Shown here: piece after piece, positions 8,554-16,776 of the stretch | How positions within the stretch are numbered: position 1 is the first letter of the stretch | Layout: every line of letters starts with the position of its first letter | Assembly (NCBI RefSeq): GCF_002159945.1 | Contig: NZ_NFJQ01000001.1 | Coordinates: 1 to 64,000 of the forward strand | Reading direction: 5' to 3' | DNA from: Cloacibacillus sp. An23 | GTDB lineage: Bacteria > Synergistota > Synergistia > Synergistales > Synergistaceae | Length of the DNA stretch: 64,000 nucleotides | The notes under the pieces: generated by a model | Told to the model about the DNA's origin: nothing | Seen by the model: the letters and a program-made list of their open reading frames with translations, nothing else | Databases searched by the model: none | Translations under genes and position numbers: made by a program

Positions 8554-9081
8554 CTATGTGTCAAGCTCGTAATAGTAAAGCCTGTTCCTCTCCGTGTCGA
8601 AAACCGCGAGCGTGAAGTTCAGCGACGCACGAGAGAGAATTCCTTCGCCGCCGTCTGAGGCAGCCTCCGAGCGCCGGTCTTTGAAGAAATAATATCCGCG
8701 TCCTATCTTCGGCAGCAAAGCTCCGCCGCCGCGCCCTGTCACGTACGGGCCGAACTGATTCGCCCCTTCGCGCAGGCCGTATGCCAGCGCAGTCAAGGTC
8801 CTGCCAAGAGGCAGCGGCTTCCATTCGCTGTTTTTTTCAAGCAGCGCAGAAAGCTCGCGCGCCGCGCCGCCGTCGAAGGCCGCAATGATAAAAGTGTGAC
8901 CGTCGCCGTGGCATCCGCCGTGCGTATCTTCGCTCCTAACGATTTCGTATCCGCGGGCGGAGGCGCCCGTTACGCGCGATATTTTAGCGGCCTCGCCGCC
9001 AGAGCGCATATAGACGGAAAGCGCAACTGCCGCTACGATGAGCGGTATTATATATTTGCGCAGAACCGCAGCGGCGTTCAT
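8554..9081 (-). CDS. Hypothetical membrane-anchored protein
   Basis: A 175-residue protein with one N-terminal membrane segment (about residues 8-25) and a soluble, presumably extracytoplasmic domain. The motif DTHGGCHGDG (about residues 52-61) resembles DTHGGFHGDG, which I recall from small anchored or lipoprotein-like proteins of anaerobes. No enzymatic motif is evident and no function can be assigned. It is the last gene of a minus-strand group and begins ten bases after the stop of the DUF6506 gene. Confidence 0.6.
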   Translation of the reverse strand: MNAAAVLRKYIIPLIVAAVALSVYMRSGGEAAKISRVTGASARGYEIVRSEDTHGGCHGDGHTFIIAAFDGGAARELSALLEKNSEWKPLPLGRTLTALAYGLREGANQFGPYVTGRGGGALLPKIGRGYYFFKDRRSEAASDGGEGILSRASLNFTLAVFDTERNRLYYYELDT

Positions 9082-9090
9082 AACGAAGCG

Positions 9091-9390
9091 TTAGACGCCG
9101 TCGCCGTTTCCAAAAACTTTTGCGAAAATATCGTCCTGCTCAGGAAGGTGCGTGACGTAGCCGATCGGGATATTATTCCCCGTGGCCTCAATGACGCGCC
9201 TCGCGTCTTCAGCCTTGAACGCGCCGCATAGCTCTATGCAGCCGACGCCGTCTCTTGCCAGAGCCGCAGCCTCGCGGCAGGCCTCGCCGACCGACGAAAC
9301 GCCGATCATCTGCGCCGCGCCGCCGTGAATGCGCGCCCTGTCCTCCGACGGATTGAAATCTCCCATTATTATGAACGCGAATTTTATCAT
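9091..9390 (-). CDS. DUF6506 family protein
   Basis: A 99-residue soluble protein starting MIKFAFIIMGDF at ATG 9390 with AAGGAG upstream. The sequence matches my memory of the DUF6506 family: a conserved start followed by GVGCIELCGAF and a C-terminal PIGYVTHLPEQD segment. The family has no established biochemical role. It starts 11 bases past the dgt stop codon, so it is probably co-transcribed with dgt. Confidence 0.7.
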   Translation of the reverse strand: MIKFAFIIMGDFNPSEDRARIHGGAAQMIGVSSVGEACREAAALARDGVGCIELCGAFKAEDARRVIEATGNNIPIGYVTHLPEQDDIFAKVFGNGDGV

Positions 9391-9401
9391 CTCAAAACTC
9401 C

Positions 9402-10415
9402 TTAAAGTCCGTCTACCTTCGGCCACGGCCTCGGCACGAAACATTTCTGGAACATATGCAGCGCGAAACGGTCCGTCATGCCGGAAATCATATCGACCGC
9501 CTCCTGCGCCGAGCCGCCGTTGCCCTCCATGCGCCTGTTAAAAAGCGCGGTTATCACATGATCCACGCGCGACTCCTCGATAATGGCGTTCGTCCGCGCG
9601 TAAACCCGTTCATACAGAAAACTCCGCAGCTTCTCTATACGGCCGAGCATGTCCGTGCTGAAGGCTATCGTCCCCTCGCCGCTGTTCCCGACGACATCCT
9701 TGATCATTCCGTCGATGCGGCGCGAATTGCGCATTGTTATCAGCCCGCGCATATCATCCGGCAGCCCGTCCGTTTCGAGAAGCCCGGCACGCAGCGCGTC
9801 GTCGATATCGTGATTCAGATAAGCCAGGGAATCCGACACGCGCACGACCCACGCCTCCATACTCGACGGGTTCGTCAGCCCGTAGCCGGAGCGCACGTCG
9901 ACCTGCCCCTTCGAATGCTGAAGTATGCCCATTCGCACCTCCCACGTAAGATTCAGGCCGTGCCCGTCCTTTTCAAGACAATCCACGACGCGCAGGCTCT
10001 GCGCCGCGTGGTGGAAACCGGGAAGGCCGTTCTCGCGCGCCAGCTTGTCGAGCACGCGCTCGCCCATATGCCCGAACGGAGTATGCCCGAGGTCGTGTCC
10101 CAGAGCTATCGCCTCCGTCAGATCCTCGTTGAGCCGCAGCGCGCGCGAAATAGTTCGCGCTATCTGTGAGACCTCGAGCGTGTGCGTCAGACGGGTGCGG
10201 TAATGATCCCCCTCCGGCAGCAGCAGGACCTGAGTCTTGTACTTGAGCCGTCGGAAAGATTTGCAGTGGATGATCCTGTCCCTGTCGCGCTGAAAACAGG
10301 TGCGTATCTCGCACGGCTCCTCCGCCCTCTCGCGCCCGCGGCTGTTCGCGGACAGACAGGCCGAAGGGGACAAAATCGAGCGCTCGACTTCCTCCCACCG
10401 TTCGCGTATATTCAT
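9402..10415 (-). CDS. dgt: Deoxyguanosinetriphosphate triphosphohydrolase-like protein
   Basis: A 337-residue HD-domain phosphohydrolase. Proteins of this family split dNTPs into deoxynucleoside and tripolyphosphate and help balance nucleotide pools. The metal ligands are visible in THTLEVSQ (first His, about residue 77) and GHDLGHTPFG (His-Asp, about residue 106), with a later Asp in YLNHDIDDA. The substrate-contacting RDRDRIIHCKSFRRL block near the N-terminus is typical of the dGTPase-like group. It heads a three-gene minus-strand unit with the DUF6506 and anchored hypothetical genes. Confidence 0.9.
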   Translation of the reverse strand: MNIRERWEEVERSILSPSACLSANSRGRERAEEPCEIRTCFQRDRDRIIHCKSFRRLKYKTQVLLLPEGDHYRTRLTHTLEVSQIARTISRALRLNEDLTEAIALGHDLGHTPFGHMGERVLDKLARENGLPGFHHAAQSLRVVDCLEKDGHGLNLTWEVRMGILQHSKGQVDVRSGYGLTNPSSMEAWVVRVSDSLAYLNHDIDDALRAGLLETDGLPDDMRGLITMRNSRRIDGMIKDVVGNSGEGTIAFSTDMLGRIEKLRSFLYERVYARTNAIIEESRVDHVITALFNRRMEGNGGSAQEAVDMISGMTDRFALHMFQKCFVPRPWPKVDGL

Positions 10416-10454
10416 GTCAAACCTCCTCGGAAATCGGAAAATCGAAATCAGAAA

Positions 10455-10958
10455 TCAGCGCCGCCCGTCCGCGCCGCGGCGAAATCCGTCCAGCACATGC
10501 GAACGGTTCACATACAGCGCGAGCGGCACGCCTATGCCGAAGCATACGGCGGACTGGCTGAGCGCGATATACAAGACGGAGAGCGCGACAGGCGTCTCCG
10601 TAAGAAACGCAAGATAGACGCCGACGACGGCGGCGTTGACTGCAACCGGCGGCACAGCAGCAAGCCACACGTTCGGCATCCGCGAAGTCATCCACGCCGC
10701 GGCTAGCGTAGCCGCGCTGCCGAACGCGACATCAGCAAGGCCCATGCCGCCGAGCATATTCGACAGCAGACAGCCCACGAAAAGCCCTGGCACAGCCTCC
10801 GGTATAAAAAACGGCAGAAGCGCCAGGGCCTCAGCGGCGCGAAACTGCACCGGCCCGAATGAAACCGGCGCAAGCGCCATAGTCAGTCCGGCATAAAGCG
10901 CCGCAATCAGCGCCGAAAGAGCCATTTTATTAGACGGAGTAAGATTCACGTTCTTCAT
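10455..10958 (-). CDS. queT: QueT-family queuosine precursor transporter (ECF S component)
   Basis: A 167-residue membrane protein with five or six hydrophobic segments. It belongs to the QueT family, the substrate-binding S subunits of energy-coupling factor transporters predicted to take up queuosine precursors. The APVSFGPVQFRAAEAL segment (about residues 30-45) and LSNMLGG are family-like. ATG 10958 has no ribosome binding site, but a TATAAT hexamer lies six bases upstream, suggesting a leaderless transcript beginning at the start codon. The shared ECF energising subunits are not in this window, and I found no preQ1 riboswitch. Confidence 0.8.
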   Translation of the reverse strand: MKNVNLTPSNKMALSALIAALYAGLTMALAPVSFGPVQFRAAEALALLPFFIPEAVPGLFVGCLLSNMLGGMGLADVAFGSAATLAAAWMTSRMPNVWLAAVPPVAVNAAVVGVYLAFLTETPVALSVLYIALSQSAVCFGIGVPLALYVNRSHVLDGFRRGADGRR

Positions 10959-10964
10959 AGGGCT

Positions 10965-10970
10965 ATTATA
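10965..10970 (-). promoter_or_regulatory. -10 element of queT, predicting a leaderless mRNA
   Basis: A perfect TATAAT on the minus strand lies six bases before the queT start codon, so transcription would start at or next to the ATG. The -35 region 17-18 bases upstream is weak. The element overlaps the last codons of the amidase pseudogene. Confidence 0.55.
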
Positions 10971-11293
10971 GCAGATAGCCGGGAAAGAACGTCGGAAGCG
11001 CGCCCCGCTCCGAAACGTACGACAAGCGGGTATCGCGCCTATACGTTTTTTGATACGGCGCAGAGCTGCAATACACGCTCACAAACAAGCCGGCCTCTGC
11101 ATGACCGGCAATAAGTGCGCGCCCCGGCAGTCCGACGTACACGTCTCCGTGCGTGTGCAGACGGCCTCGCAATCCGTGAGCGGCGAGCTGGTTATGAGAG
11201 CCGCGGCAAGTGCGATGTCATTCTCGCGGTCGCCGCCGGCGCAGGCCCGGGGTCTTTGCCGCCGCATCCTCCGTCTATGCAGATTGTTTTCAC
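10966..11293 (-). pseudogene. Decayed N-acetylmuramoyl-L-alanine amidase (Amidase_3)
   Basis: Three reading frames in succession recreate the first half of an Amidase_3 protein, a zinc enzyme that cleaves peptidoglycan stems. From GTG 11293 frame one reads TICIDGGCGGKDPG (family: DAGHGGKDPG). Frame two gives RENDIALAAAL and VCTRT (family: EKDINLAIAL, LTRT). Frame three gives GDVYVGLPGRALIAG and LFVSVYCSS (family: DVYVSLSERA, LFVSIHCNS). Two frameshifts therefore interrupt the gene. The first zinc His is replaced by Cys and the His of SIHCNS by Tyr. The C-terminal half with the catalytic Glu is missing. Confidence 0.75.
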
Positions 11294-11365
11294 GTTACGC
11301 CCCTTATATAGGTTATATTTCTCCTATTTTGAGCTATAATATTTCTTGAAAAGGATGTGAACGCC

Positions 11366-11608
11366 ATGATGGTAAATACCGATAATCTTATTTCCATAAC
11401 CGAAGCGAATCAGAATTTCTCCAAGGTCACGAGAATGGTCGAAGAAAAAGGCGCGGCGGTCATCCTGAAAAACAACGTGCCGCGCTACATCGTCATAGAG
11501 TTCAGCAAAGCGGAAGAGGCGCAGGAGGCCGCCGACGAGGACATAATGAGCATCTCAAAACGCCTGATAGAACAGAACCGCGAGGCGTACGAGGTGCTCG
11601 CCAGGTGA
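11366..11608 (+). CDS. phd: Phd/YefM-type antitoxin
   Basis: An 80-residue protein with the Phd/YefM pattern: an N-terminal operator-binding fold (SITEANQNFSKVTRMVEEKG, then AVILKNNVPRYIVI) and a charged C-terminal tail that would wrap the toxin. It neutralises Doc and usually represses its own promoter. ATG 11366 has AAGGA ten bases upstream; ATG 11369 or GTG 11357 are possible. Its last codon overlaps the toxin start by four bases (GTGA), the classic arrangement for translational coupling. Confidence 0.88.
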   Translation: MMVNTDNLISITEANQNFSKVTRMVEEKGAAVILKNNVPRYIVIEFSKAEEAQEAADEDIMSISKRLIEQNREAYEVLAR

Positions 11609-11982
11609 AGACGCTAAGCAAGAAACAGATACTCGCCCTGCACGACCACCTCATAGCCGAGACCGGCGGGCAGTCGGGGCTGCGCGACGATGGACTGCTT
11701 GAGTCGGCCCTCGTCGCGCCATTCGCCTCTTTCGGCTCCGAGGAGCTATATCCGACTCTCGTACAGAAGGCGGCGCGCCTCGGATACGGCCTCGTCAAAA
11801 ACCACGCCTTCATAGATGGCAACAAACGCATAGCGGCGCACGCAATGCTCGTCTTCCTCGCCGTCAACGGAGTCGAGCTGCGGTACACCCAGCAGGAGCT
11901 GTCCGGCATATTCCTGAAGCTCGCGGCGGATGAAGCGCAGTACGAAGACCTGCTCGCGTGGATAAAGGAGCACGACGCATAG
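11605..11982 (+). CDS. doc: Doc-type toxin (Fic-fold kinase)
   Basis: A 125-residue Fic-fold toxin with the Doc signature HAFIDGNKRIA (about residues 66-76), which fits the Doc consensus HxFx[ND][AG]NKR rather than the AMP-transferring Fic motif. The P1 Doc protein phosphorylates elongation factor Tu and stops translation. The N-terminal ILALHDHLIAETGG and GLLESAL segments are also family features. It starts with GTG overlapping the antitoxin stop, and a terminator follows. The motif is intact, so the pair should be functional. Confidence 0.9.
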   Translation: MKTLSKKQILALHDHLIAETGGQSGLRDDGLLESALVAPFASFGSEELYPTLVQKAARLGYGLVKNHAFIDGNKRIAAHAMLVFLAVNGVELRYTQQELSGIFLKLAADEAQYEDLLAWIKEHDA

Positions 11983-12000
11983 ACAAAAGGAAAGAAGAGA

Positions 12001-12035
12001 AAAAGCCCGGTGCAATGCCGGGCCTTTTGTTTTTT
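12001..12035 (+). terminator. Intrinsic terminator of phd-doc
   Basis: An A-flanked GCCCGG/CCGGGC stem with a short loop is followed by a T-rich run, 19 bases after the doc stop codon. Confidence 0.85.
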
Positions 12036-12467
12036 ATATGGCTGCTTTGCGATTCACGCGCATTTTCAGAGCGCCTCGCGGCCGCAAGGCCCGCATACGT
12101 TCCATTCTTCAAAAAACATATTCGCCTTGCAGCGCTGCGCTCTTTCAAGCTCCTATGAACTTCAATATCCAAAGCTGCCCGCCTCTTCCAGCATGATCCT
12201 AAACCGTTTCCGTTATCTCAGTCCACTGTACAGCCCTAGCCAGCCCCTTGAGGTATAGAATCAGTTTAGCAGTGCTTGGCAGTGCAAATTTTTGTTGACT
12301 AGTGCGGCCTTCATAAAACGCTGCGCCCTCGGCTTCAGGCCGCACGCCGCGATTTCAGTCAGCATCAACCTTCCCAGCCTTTCAGCACTACAAAAACGAC
12401 CACGGCAAAGCCGGAAACACGAATTTTCCAGTATTATACGGCATTCGTCGGACTTTTGAGAAGGCTT
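12036..12467. other. Intergenic region without recognisable genes
   Basis: These 430 bases lie between the phd-doc terminator and the tmRNA terminator. They are lower in GC than the surroundings. Frames on either strand are short and resemble nothing I know. tmRNA 3' ends are common integration sites, so this could be the worn remainder of an insertion, but I see no integrase or duplicated attachment core. Confidence 0.4.
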
Positions 12468-12501
12468 AAAAAACGAATCAAGCCCCCGTGAGGGGGCTTG
12501 A
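12468..12501 (-). terminator. Terminator of tmRNA
   Basis: A ten-pair stem TCAAGCCCCC / GGGGGCTTGA (12478-12487 and 12492-12501) with loop GTGA. On the minus strand a T run (12468-12473) begins a few bases after the stem. Confidence 0.75.
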
Positions 12502-12511
12502 AATAGCTTTC

Positions 12512-12868
12512 TGGTGGAGACGCGGGGAATCGAACCCCGGTCCAACAGAGGACAATCTGGAGGGCGCTACGTGCGTAGTCTATGCTTTAGGATTCGGGGC
12601 GGAGGCTCCCGTAGACAGGATACTCGTTCCCTAGCTTTTCCTGTGATCTCGGGCTGAGGCCGAAAGGCGCTGCCGCAGTCCCAGCCGTCTTTGTGACGCC
12701 CTATCGGGACCCGACGGCGGAAGTCCCGTAGAGCGCGCTACTTAAAGTTAAGCAGCGAGTGCGTAATTGTCTTCGACAATTATTTTTTCGGAGCCGGATT
12801 AACGAGGCTTCCCCATCCTCGGCACGCTCCCCCCGACCCTCCGCCTGCTGTCGAAACCTGTCGTCCCC
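12512..12868 (-). ncRNA. ssrA: tmRNA
   Basis: The 357-base RNA has a tRNA-like domain at both ends: GGGGACG at the 5' end pairs with CGTCTCC before the encoded CCA, and the T arm reads CCGGGGTTCGATTCCCCG. The tag reading frame ends EDNYALAA followed by TAA, close to the common ANDNYALAA form. tmRNA rescues ribosomes stalled on broken mRNAs and marks the product for proteolysis. The gene for its partner SmpB lies directly upstream on the same strand. Confidence 0.95.
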
Positions 12869-12908
12869 GGAGGATTGAGTTGTGAGCAGCGCGTTCGTCT
12901 TGCGCGCG

Positions 12909-13379
12909 CTAGTATTCGCCGCGAACTTTGCGGCGGACCGCTCTGTCTATTGCGCGAGCCGCGTCGCGTTCGGCGGCGCTGTCGCGCTTGTCATGGAGCT
13001 GCTTGCCTTTCGCCATGGCAAGCTCGATTTTCGCCCATCTGCCCTCTTTGAGGTACATCTTGAGCGGTACGAGAGTGAAGCCTTTTTCGCGCGTCTTTTC
13101 CACAAGGCGGCGGATGTCCGTCTTGTGGACGAGAAGTTTGCGCGGGCGCAGCGGATCTTTGTTGTAGATCGTACCCTTGTCGTAGGGCGATATGTGGACG
13201 TTGTAGAGCCACAGCTCGCCGTTCTCGACGGAGGCGAATCCGTCTTTGAGGTTTACGCGCCCTTCGCGCACGGATTTTATCTCCGTGCCGGACAAGACTA
13301 TGCCGGTCTCGAACGAGTCTATAATGAAATATTCGTGCCTCGCCTTCCGGTTTTGCGCGACAGTCTTGTCCTCCGCCAC
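12909..13379 (-). CDS. smpB: SsrA-binding protein SmpB
   Basis: A small basic protein of about 156 residues that binds tmRNA and guides it into stalled ribosomes. Family landmarks are NRKARHEYFI near the start, SGTEIKSVREGRVNL, the KDPLRPRKLLVHK segment, and a C-terminal RDAARAIDRAVRR helix. I place the start at GTG 13379 because GAGGTGA lies five bases before it; GTG 13388 would add three residues but has a poorer site. It precedes ssrA by about 40 bases, so the partners are likely co-transcribed. Confidence 0.95.
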   Translation of the reverse strand: MAEDKTVAQNRKARHEYFIIDSFETGIVLSGTEIKSVREGRVNLKDGFASVENGELWLYNVHISPYDKGTIYNKDPLRPRKLLVHKTDIRRLVEKTREKGFTLVPLKMYLKEGRWAKIELAMAKGKQLHDKRDSAAERDAARAIDRAVRRKVRGEY

Positions 13380-13523
13380 TTCTCTCACCTCGTGCGCGCA
13401 TTATACCCGTTTGAGCAAATTTAGTCAAACGCCGAGGGGGCGCTGAAATTTTTTGATAGGCTCGCAAGCCGCGGCGTTCTGAGCGATTCGCCGGCGATTC
13501 GTAATTTTACTGCTGCGGGCCGG

Positions 13524-14243
13524 TTACGGCGCGGCGTCTGCGTCGTCCGCGATTTTTTGCAGCTTCGCGAGCTTTTCCGCCGCGCATTCCGGCACTTCGG
13601 CGAGCGGGAATTTGAGGCCGAGTTTTTCGTATTTCGCCGCGCAGAGCTTGCGGAACGGCAGAAGCTCGATTTTTTCAAGATTCGGAAAGCCGCGCGCGAG
13701 ACGCGCGAGGGCGCTGACGTCGTCCGGCCCGTCGTTGAGGCCGGGGACGATCACCTGACGCACCCAGAGCGGCACGCGCATCTCCGCCGTCAGCGCGAGG
13801 AAATCAAGCGTGCGCGGGAGCTCGCCGCCGCAGTATTTGCGGAAGAGTCCTTCGTCCGTGAATTTCACGTCGCATATCGCCAGATCCGTATGGCGCAGCA
13901 CCTCCGCCGCAGCTTCATCGGCGCCGCGGCAGCCCGAGGTATCTAGCGCGGTGTGGAAGCCGCGGGCGCGCAGCGCGGCGAGCAGCCCGGCGGCGAATTC
14001 CGGCTGCGCGAGCGGCTCGCCGCCCGAGAGGGTGACGCCGCCGTTTTTTATGTAGGGGCGCATCCTCCCTATCTTCGCGACGAGCTCGTCGGTCCCGCGT
14101 TCCTCGCCGCCGGCGAAGGGCCATGTCTCGGGATTGTGGCAGTATGCGCAGCGCAGAGGGCAGCCCTGCGCGAATACTACGCAGCGCAGCCCCGGCCCGT
14201 CTACCGCGCCCATGCTCTGGAATCCGGCGACGCGCCCCTTCAT
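13524..14243 (-). CDS. pflA: Pyruvate formate-lyase activating enzyme
   Basis: A 239-residue radical SAM enzyme that creates the glycyl radical in pyruvate formate-lyase. The cluster motif CPLRCAYC (about residues 29-36) is the CxxxCxxC triad that binds [4Fe-4S] and S-adenosylmethionine, followed by GGVTLSGGEPL (SAM contact) and ALDTSGC. Its length fits the family. It starts one base after the pflB stop codon, so the two are co-transcribed and probably translationally coupled. Confidence 0.95.
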   Translation of the reverse strand: MKGRVAGFQSMGAVDGPGLRCVVFAQGCPLRCAYCHNPETWPFAGGEERGTDELVAKIGRMRPYIKNGGVTLSGGEPLAQPEFAAGLLAALRARGFHTALDTSGCRGADEAAAEVLRHTDLAICDVKFTDEGLFRKYCGGELPRTLDFLALTAEMRVPLWVRQVIVPGLNDGPDDVSALARLARGFPNLEKIELLPFRKLCAAKYEKLGLKFPLAEVPECAAEKLAKLQKIADDADAAP

Positions 14244-14244
14244 A

Positions 14245-16476
14245 TCAGAGCACGCCGTGGAAGGTGCGCGAGACCACCTCTTCCTGCTGAGCGCGAGAGA
14301 GCTTGTGGAAGTTCACGGCGTAGCCGGAGACGCGGATCGTGAGGTTCGGATATTTTTCCGGGAAATCCATCGCCTCGCGCAGAGTACGCCTGTCGAGCAC
14401 GTTTACGTTCAGATGGTGCGCCCCCTGCGCGAAATAGCCGTCGAGGACGGCTACCATGTTCGCGCGGCGCTCTTCGTCGGAGTGGCCCAGAGCTTCGGGA
14501 ACTATCGAGAATGTGTTGGATATTCCGTCGCGGCACGAGGCGTAGGAGAGTTTCGCCACGGAGTTGAGCGAGGCGAGGGCTCCGTTTTTGTCGCGGTTGT
14601 GCATCGGGTTCGCGCCCGGCGCAAAAGGCTCTCCGGCCTTGCGTCCGTCGGGCGTCGCGCCGGTCTTCCTGCCATAGACGACGTTCGATGTTATCGTCAG
14701 CACCGAGAGCGTGTGTTCCGCGCCGCGGTATGTCGGGTTCTTTTTCAGCTCGTCCAGAAACAGCTCTATCTGTTCGCGCGCTATCGAGTCAACGCGGTCG
14801 TCGTCGTTGCCGTAGGCGGGATATTCACCCTCGGTTATGAAGTCCGTGATGAGGCCGTCGGAGTTCCTGACTGGGCGCACCTTCGCGTATTTTATCGCGG
14901 AGAGCGAGTCGGCGAGCACGGAGAGCCCCGCCGCGCCGAAGGCCATGTATCTGTGGACATCCGTGTCGTGCAGCGCCATCTGCGTTTTTTCATAGGCGTA
15001 TTTGTCGTGCATGTAGTGGATCATGTTCATCGCCTTGACGTATGTGCGCGCGAGCCACGCGCGGTAGAAGTCCATGCGCTCCAGCACTTCGCCGTATTCG
15101 AGCACCTCTCCGCGGTACGGCTCGCGCTCCGGCCCGACCAGAGCGCCGCTTTTTTCGTCGCGCCCGCCGTTCAGGCTCATCAGCAGCAGCTTCGCGAGGT
15201 TGGCGCGCGCGCCGAAGAACTGCATCTCCTTGCCGACGCGCATCGCGGATACGCAACAGGCTATCGCGTAGTCGTCGCCGTATATCGGGCGCATGAGGTC
15301 GTCGTTTTCATACTGTATGGAGTCAGTGTCGCAGGAGACCTTCGCAGTGAAGAGTTTGAATGGCTCCGGCAGCGCCTCCGACCAGAGCACGGTAAGGTTC
15401 GGCTCTGCGGAGGGGCCGAGATTATAGAGGGTGTTCAGCATCCTGTACGTGCTCTTTGTGACGAGCGTGCGTCCGTCCTCGCCCACTCCTCCGAGCGCCT
15501 CCGTTATCCACATCGGGTCGCCCGCGAAGAGGTCGTTGTACTCCGGCGTGCGCAGGTGGCGCGCCATGCGCAGCTTAAGCACGAAGTCGTCTATTATCTC
15601 CTGCGCGCCGCTCTCGTCGAGGACGCCGCGCGCCATGTCGCGCTCGAAATATATGTCGAGGAAGGTCGATACGCGGCCGAGCGACATCGCCGCGCCGTTC
15701 TGCTCTTTTATCGCGCCGAGGTATGCGAAGTAGAGCCACTGCACGGCCTCGCGCGCGCACGAGGCTGGGCGCGAGATGTCGTATCCGTAGAGCGCCGCCA
15801 TCTCCTTCAGCTTGCCGAGGAAATTTATCTGCTGATAGAGCTCTTCGAGCAGCCGGATCTGGTCCTGCAGCATGACTGGAGAGTCCGCAACGCGCGCCTT
15901 GTCCTTCTTTTTCTCTTCGATAAGTTTGTCTACGCCGTAGAGCGCGGCGCGCCTGTAGTCGCCTATGATGCGCCCGCGCCCGTAGGAATCCGGCAGCCCC
16001 GTGATTATGCCGAAGTGGCGCGCGGTCTTTATCTCGTCGGAGTAGACGCGGAAGACGCCGTCGTTGTGCGTCGTCCTATACTGGAACTCCTTTTCGACCT
16101 TGTCCGAGAGTTTGTAGCCGTAGGCCTCGCATGCCTTTCGCGTCATCGTGATGCCGCCGAAGGGGTTGACGCCGCGCCGCAGCGGCCTGTCCGTCTGAAG
16201 GCCGACTATTATTTCGGAATCTTTGTCGATGTAGCCGGGGCCGTAGTTCGTGAGCGAAGTCACAGTCTGCGTGTCTATGTCGAGCACTCCGCCGAATTCG
16301 CGTTCGAGCTCGAAGAGCCGCTCCGCCCTCTTCGCGAGTTTCTTCGTCCTCTCGGTCGGCCCGCTCAGAAATTCCCCGCCGCCGCGATACGGGACGTAAT
16401 TCTTCTGAATGAAGTCCCGCACGTCTATCGCGTCCTGCCACTCTCCGCCGTTGAAACCTTTCCATTCATCGTACAT
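14245..16476 (-). CDS. pflB: Pyruvate formate-lyase (formate C-acetyltransferase)
   Basis: A 743-residue glycyl-radical enzyme converting pyruvate and CoA to acetyl-CoA and formate. The adjacent catalytic cysteines are in ACCVSAM (Cys407-Cys408). The radical glycine is Gly718 in RVSGYAVNF near the C-terminus. Both motifs are those of true pyruvate formate-lyases rather than the diol or glycerol dehydratase relatives. ATG 16476 has AGGAGG upstream. The gene lies behind a ZTP riboswitch with its own terminator, so expression should respond to ZTP, a signal of 10-formyl-tetrahydrofolate shortage; PFL supplies formate for that pathway. Confidence 0.97.
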   Translation of the reverse strand: MYDEWKGFNGGEWQDAIDVRDFIQKNYVPYRGGGEFLSGPTERTKKLAKRAERLFELEREFGGVLDIDTQTVTSLTNYGPGYIDKDSEIIVGLQTDRPLRRGVNPFGGITMTRKACEAYGYKLSDKVEKEFQYRTTHNDGVFRVYSDEIKTARHFGIITGLPDSYGRGRIIGDYRRAALYGVDKLIEEKKKDKARVADSPVMLQDQIRLLEELYQQINFLGKLKEMAALYGYDISRPASCAREAVQWLYFAYLGAIKEQNGAAMSLGRVSTFLDIYFERDMARGVLDESGAQEIIDDFVLKLRMARHLRTPEYNDLFAGDPMWITEALGGVGEDGRTLVTKSTYRMLNTLYNLGPSAEPNLTVLWSEALPEPFKLFTAKVSCDTDSIQYENDDLMRPIYGDDYAIACCVSAMRVGKEMQFFGARANLAKLLLMSLNGGRDEKSGALVGPEREPYRGEVLEYGEVLERMDFYRAWLARTYVKAMNMIHYMHDKYAYEKTQMALHDTDVHRYMAFGAAGLSVLADSLSAIKYAKVRPVRNSDGLITDFITEGEYPAYGNDDDRVDSIAREQIELFLDELKKNPTYRGAEHTLSVLTITSNVVYGRKTGATPDGRKAGEPFAPGANPMHNRDKNGALASLNSVAKLSYASCRDGISNTFSIVPEALGHSDEERRANMVAVLDGYFAQGAHHLNVNVLDRRTLREAMDFPEKYPNLTIRVSGYAVNFHKLSRAQQEEVVSRTFHGVL

Positions 16477-16534
16477 TACAGCTTTCCTCCTGAATGTTTT
16501 GTAAAAACATCTCCGCCGCGCCCATTTCAAAAGA

Positions 16535-16640
16535 CAAAAAAATGGGCGGCATTCGGAAGGATGCTGCCCAGACGGTCGGCTTTATAAAGTTCCGCGCCTC
16601 CACTGTGGTGCTCCACAATTACCCGTCAGGAGACGCGAAC
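16535..16640 (-). promoter_or_regulatory. ZTP (pfl motif) riboswitch with terminator
   Basis: On the minus strand the 5' half reads CTCCTGACGGGTAATTG and the 3' half GCCGACCGTCTGGGC (16566-16580), which closely matches the conserved halves of the ZTP riboswitch. The CUGACGG and CCGUCUGGGC segments form the ligand-binding pseudoknot region. It is followed by a stem GGGCaGCAT / ATGCcGCCC and seven T residues (16535-16569), an expression platform of the intrinsic-terminator type. The class was first named the pfl motif because it precedes pfl genes, as here. Confidence 0.85.
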
Positions 16641-16655
16641 GTTCGTTGTGGCTAC

Positions 16656-16684
16656 ATTATATTCTATAAATCGGTTTTTGTGAA
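16656..16684 (-). promoter_or_regulatory. Promoter of the ZTP riboswitch-pflBA transcript
   Basis: On the minus strand TTCACA (16679-16684) and a perfect TATAAT (16656-16661) are separated by 17 bases. Transcription would begin just before the aptamer. Confidence 0.75.
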
Positions 16685-16776
16685 CCATGATAGGAACTTT
16701 TTTCTAGAGCATACGAATTTTTTTCAGCAAAAGATATTTTCCGCGCGTTCCGACTGGCGAAGCTTTCGCCCCGCTT

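Noticed and set aside
10959-11080. A preQ1 riboswitch before queT
   Set aside because: I looked for the preQ1-I type hairpin and A-rich tail and did not find it. The promoter position leaves no leader in which it could lie.
12036-12467. A possible insertion at the tmRNA 3' end
   Set aside because: The position is a typical integration site, but no integrase fragment or duplicated tmRNA end could be recognised.
14134-16587. An 817-codon plus-strand open frame opposite pflB
   Set aside because: It mirrors the codon pattern of pflB on the other strand, has an odd Arg/Val/His-rich composition and matches no family. Similar long antisense frames at 3124-4311, 6555-7859, 47748-49568, 50667-52430, 52288-53871 and 56215-57948 were rejected for the same reason.
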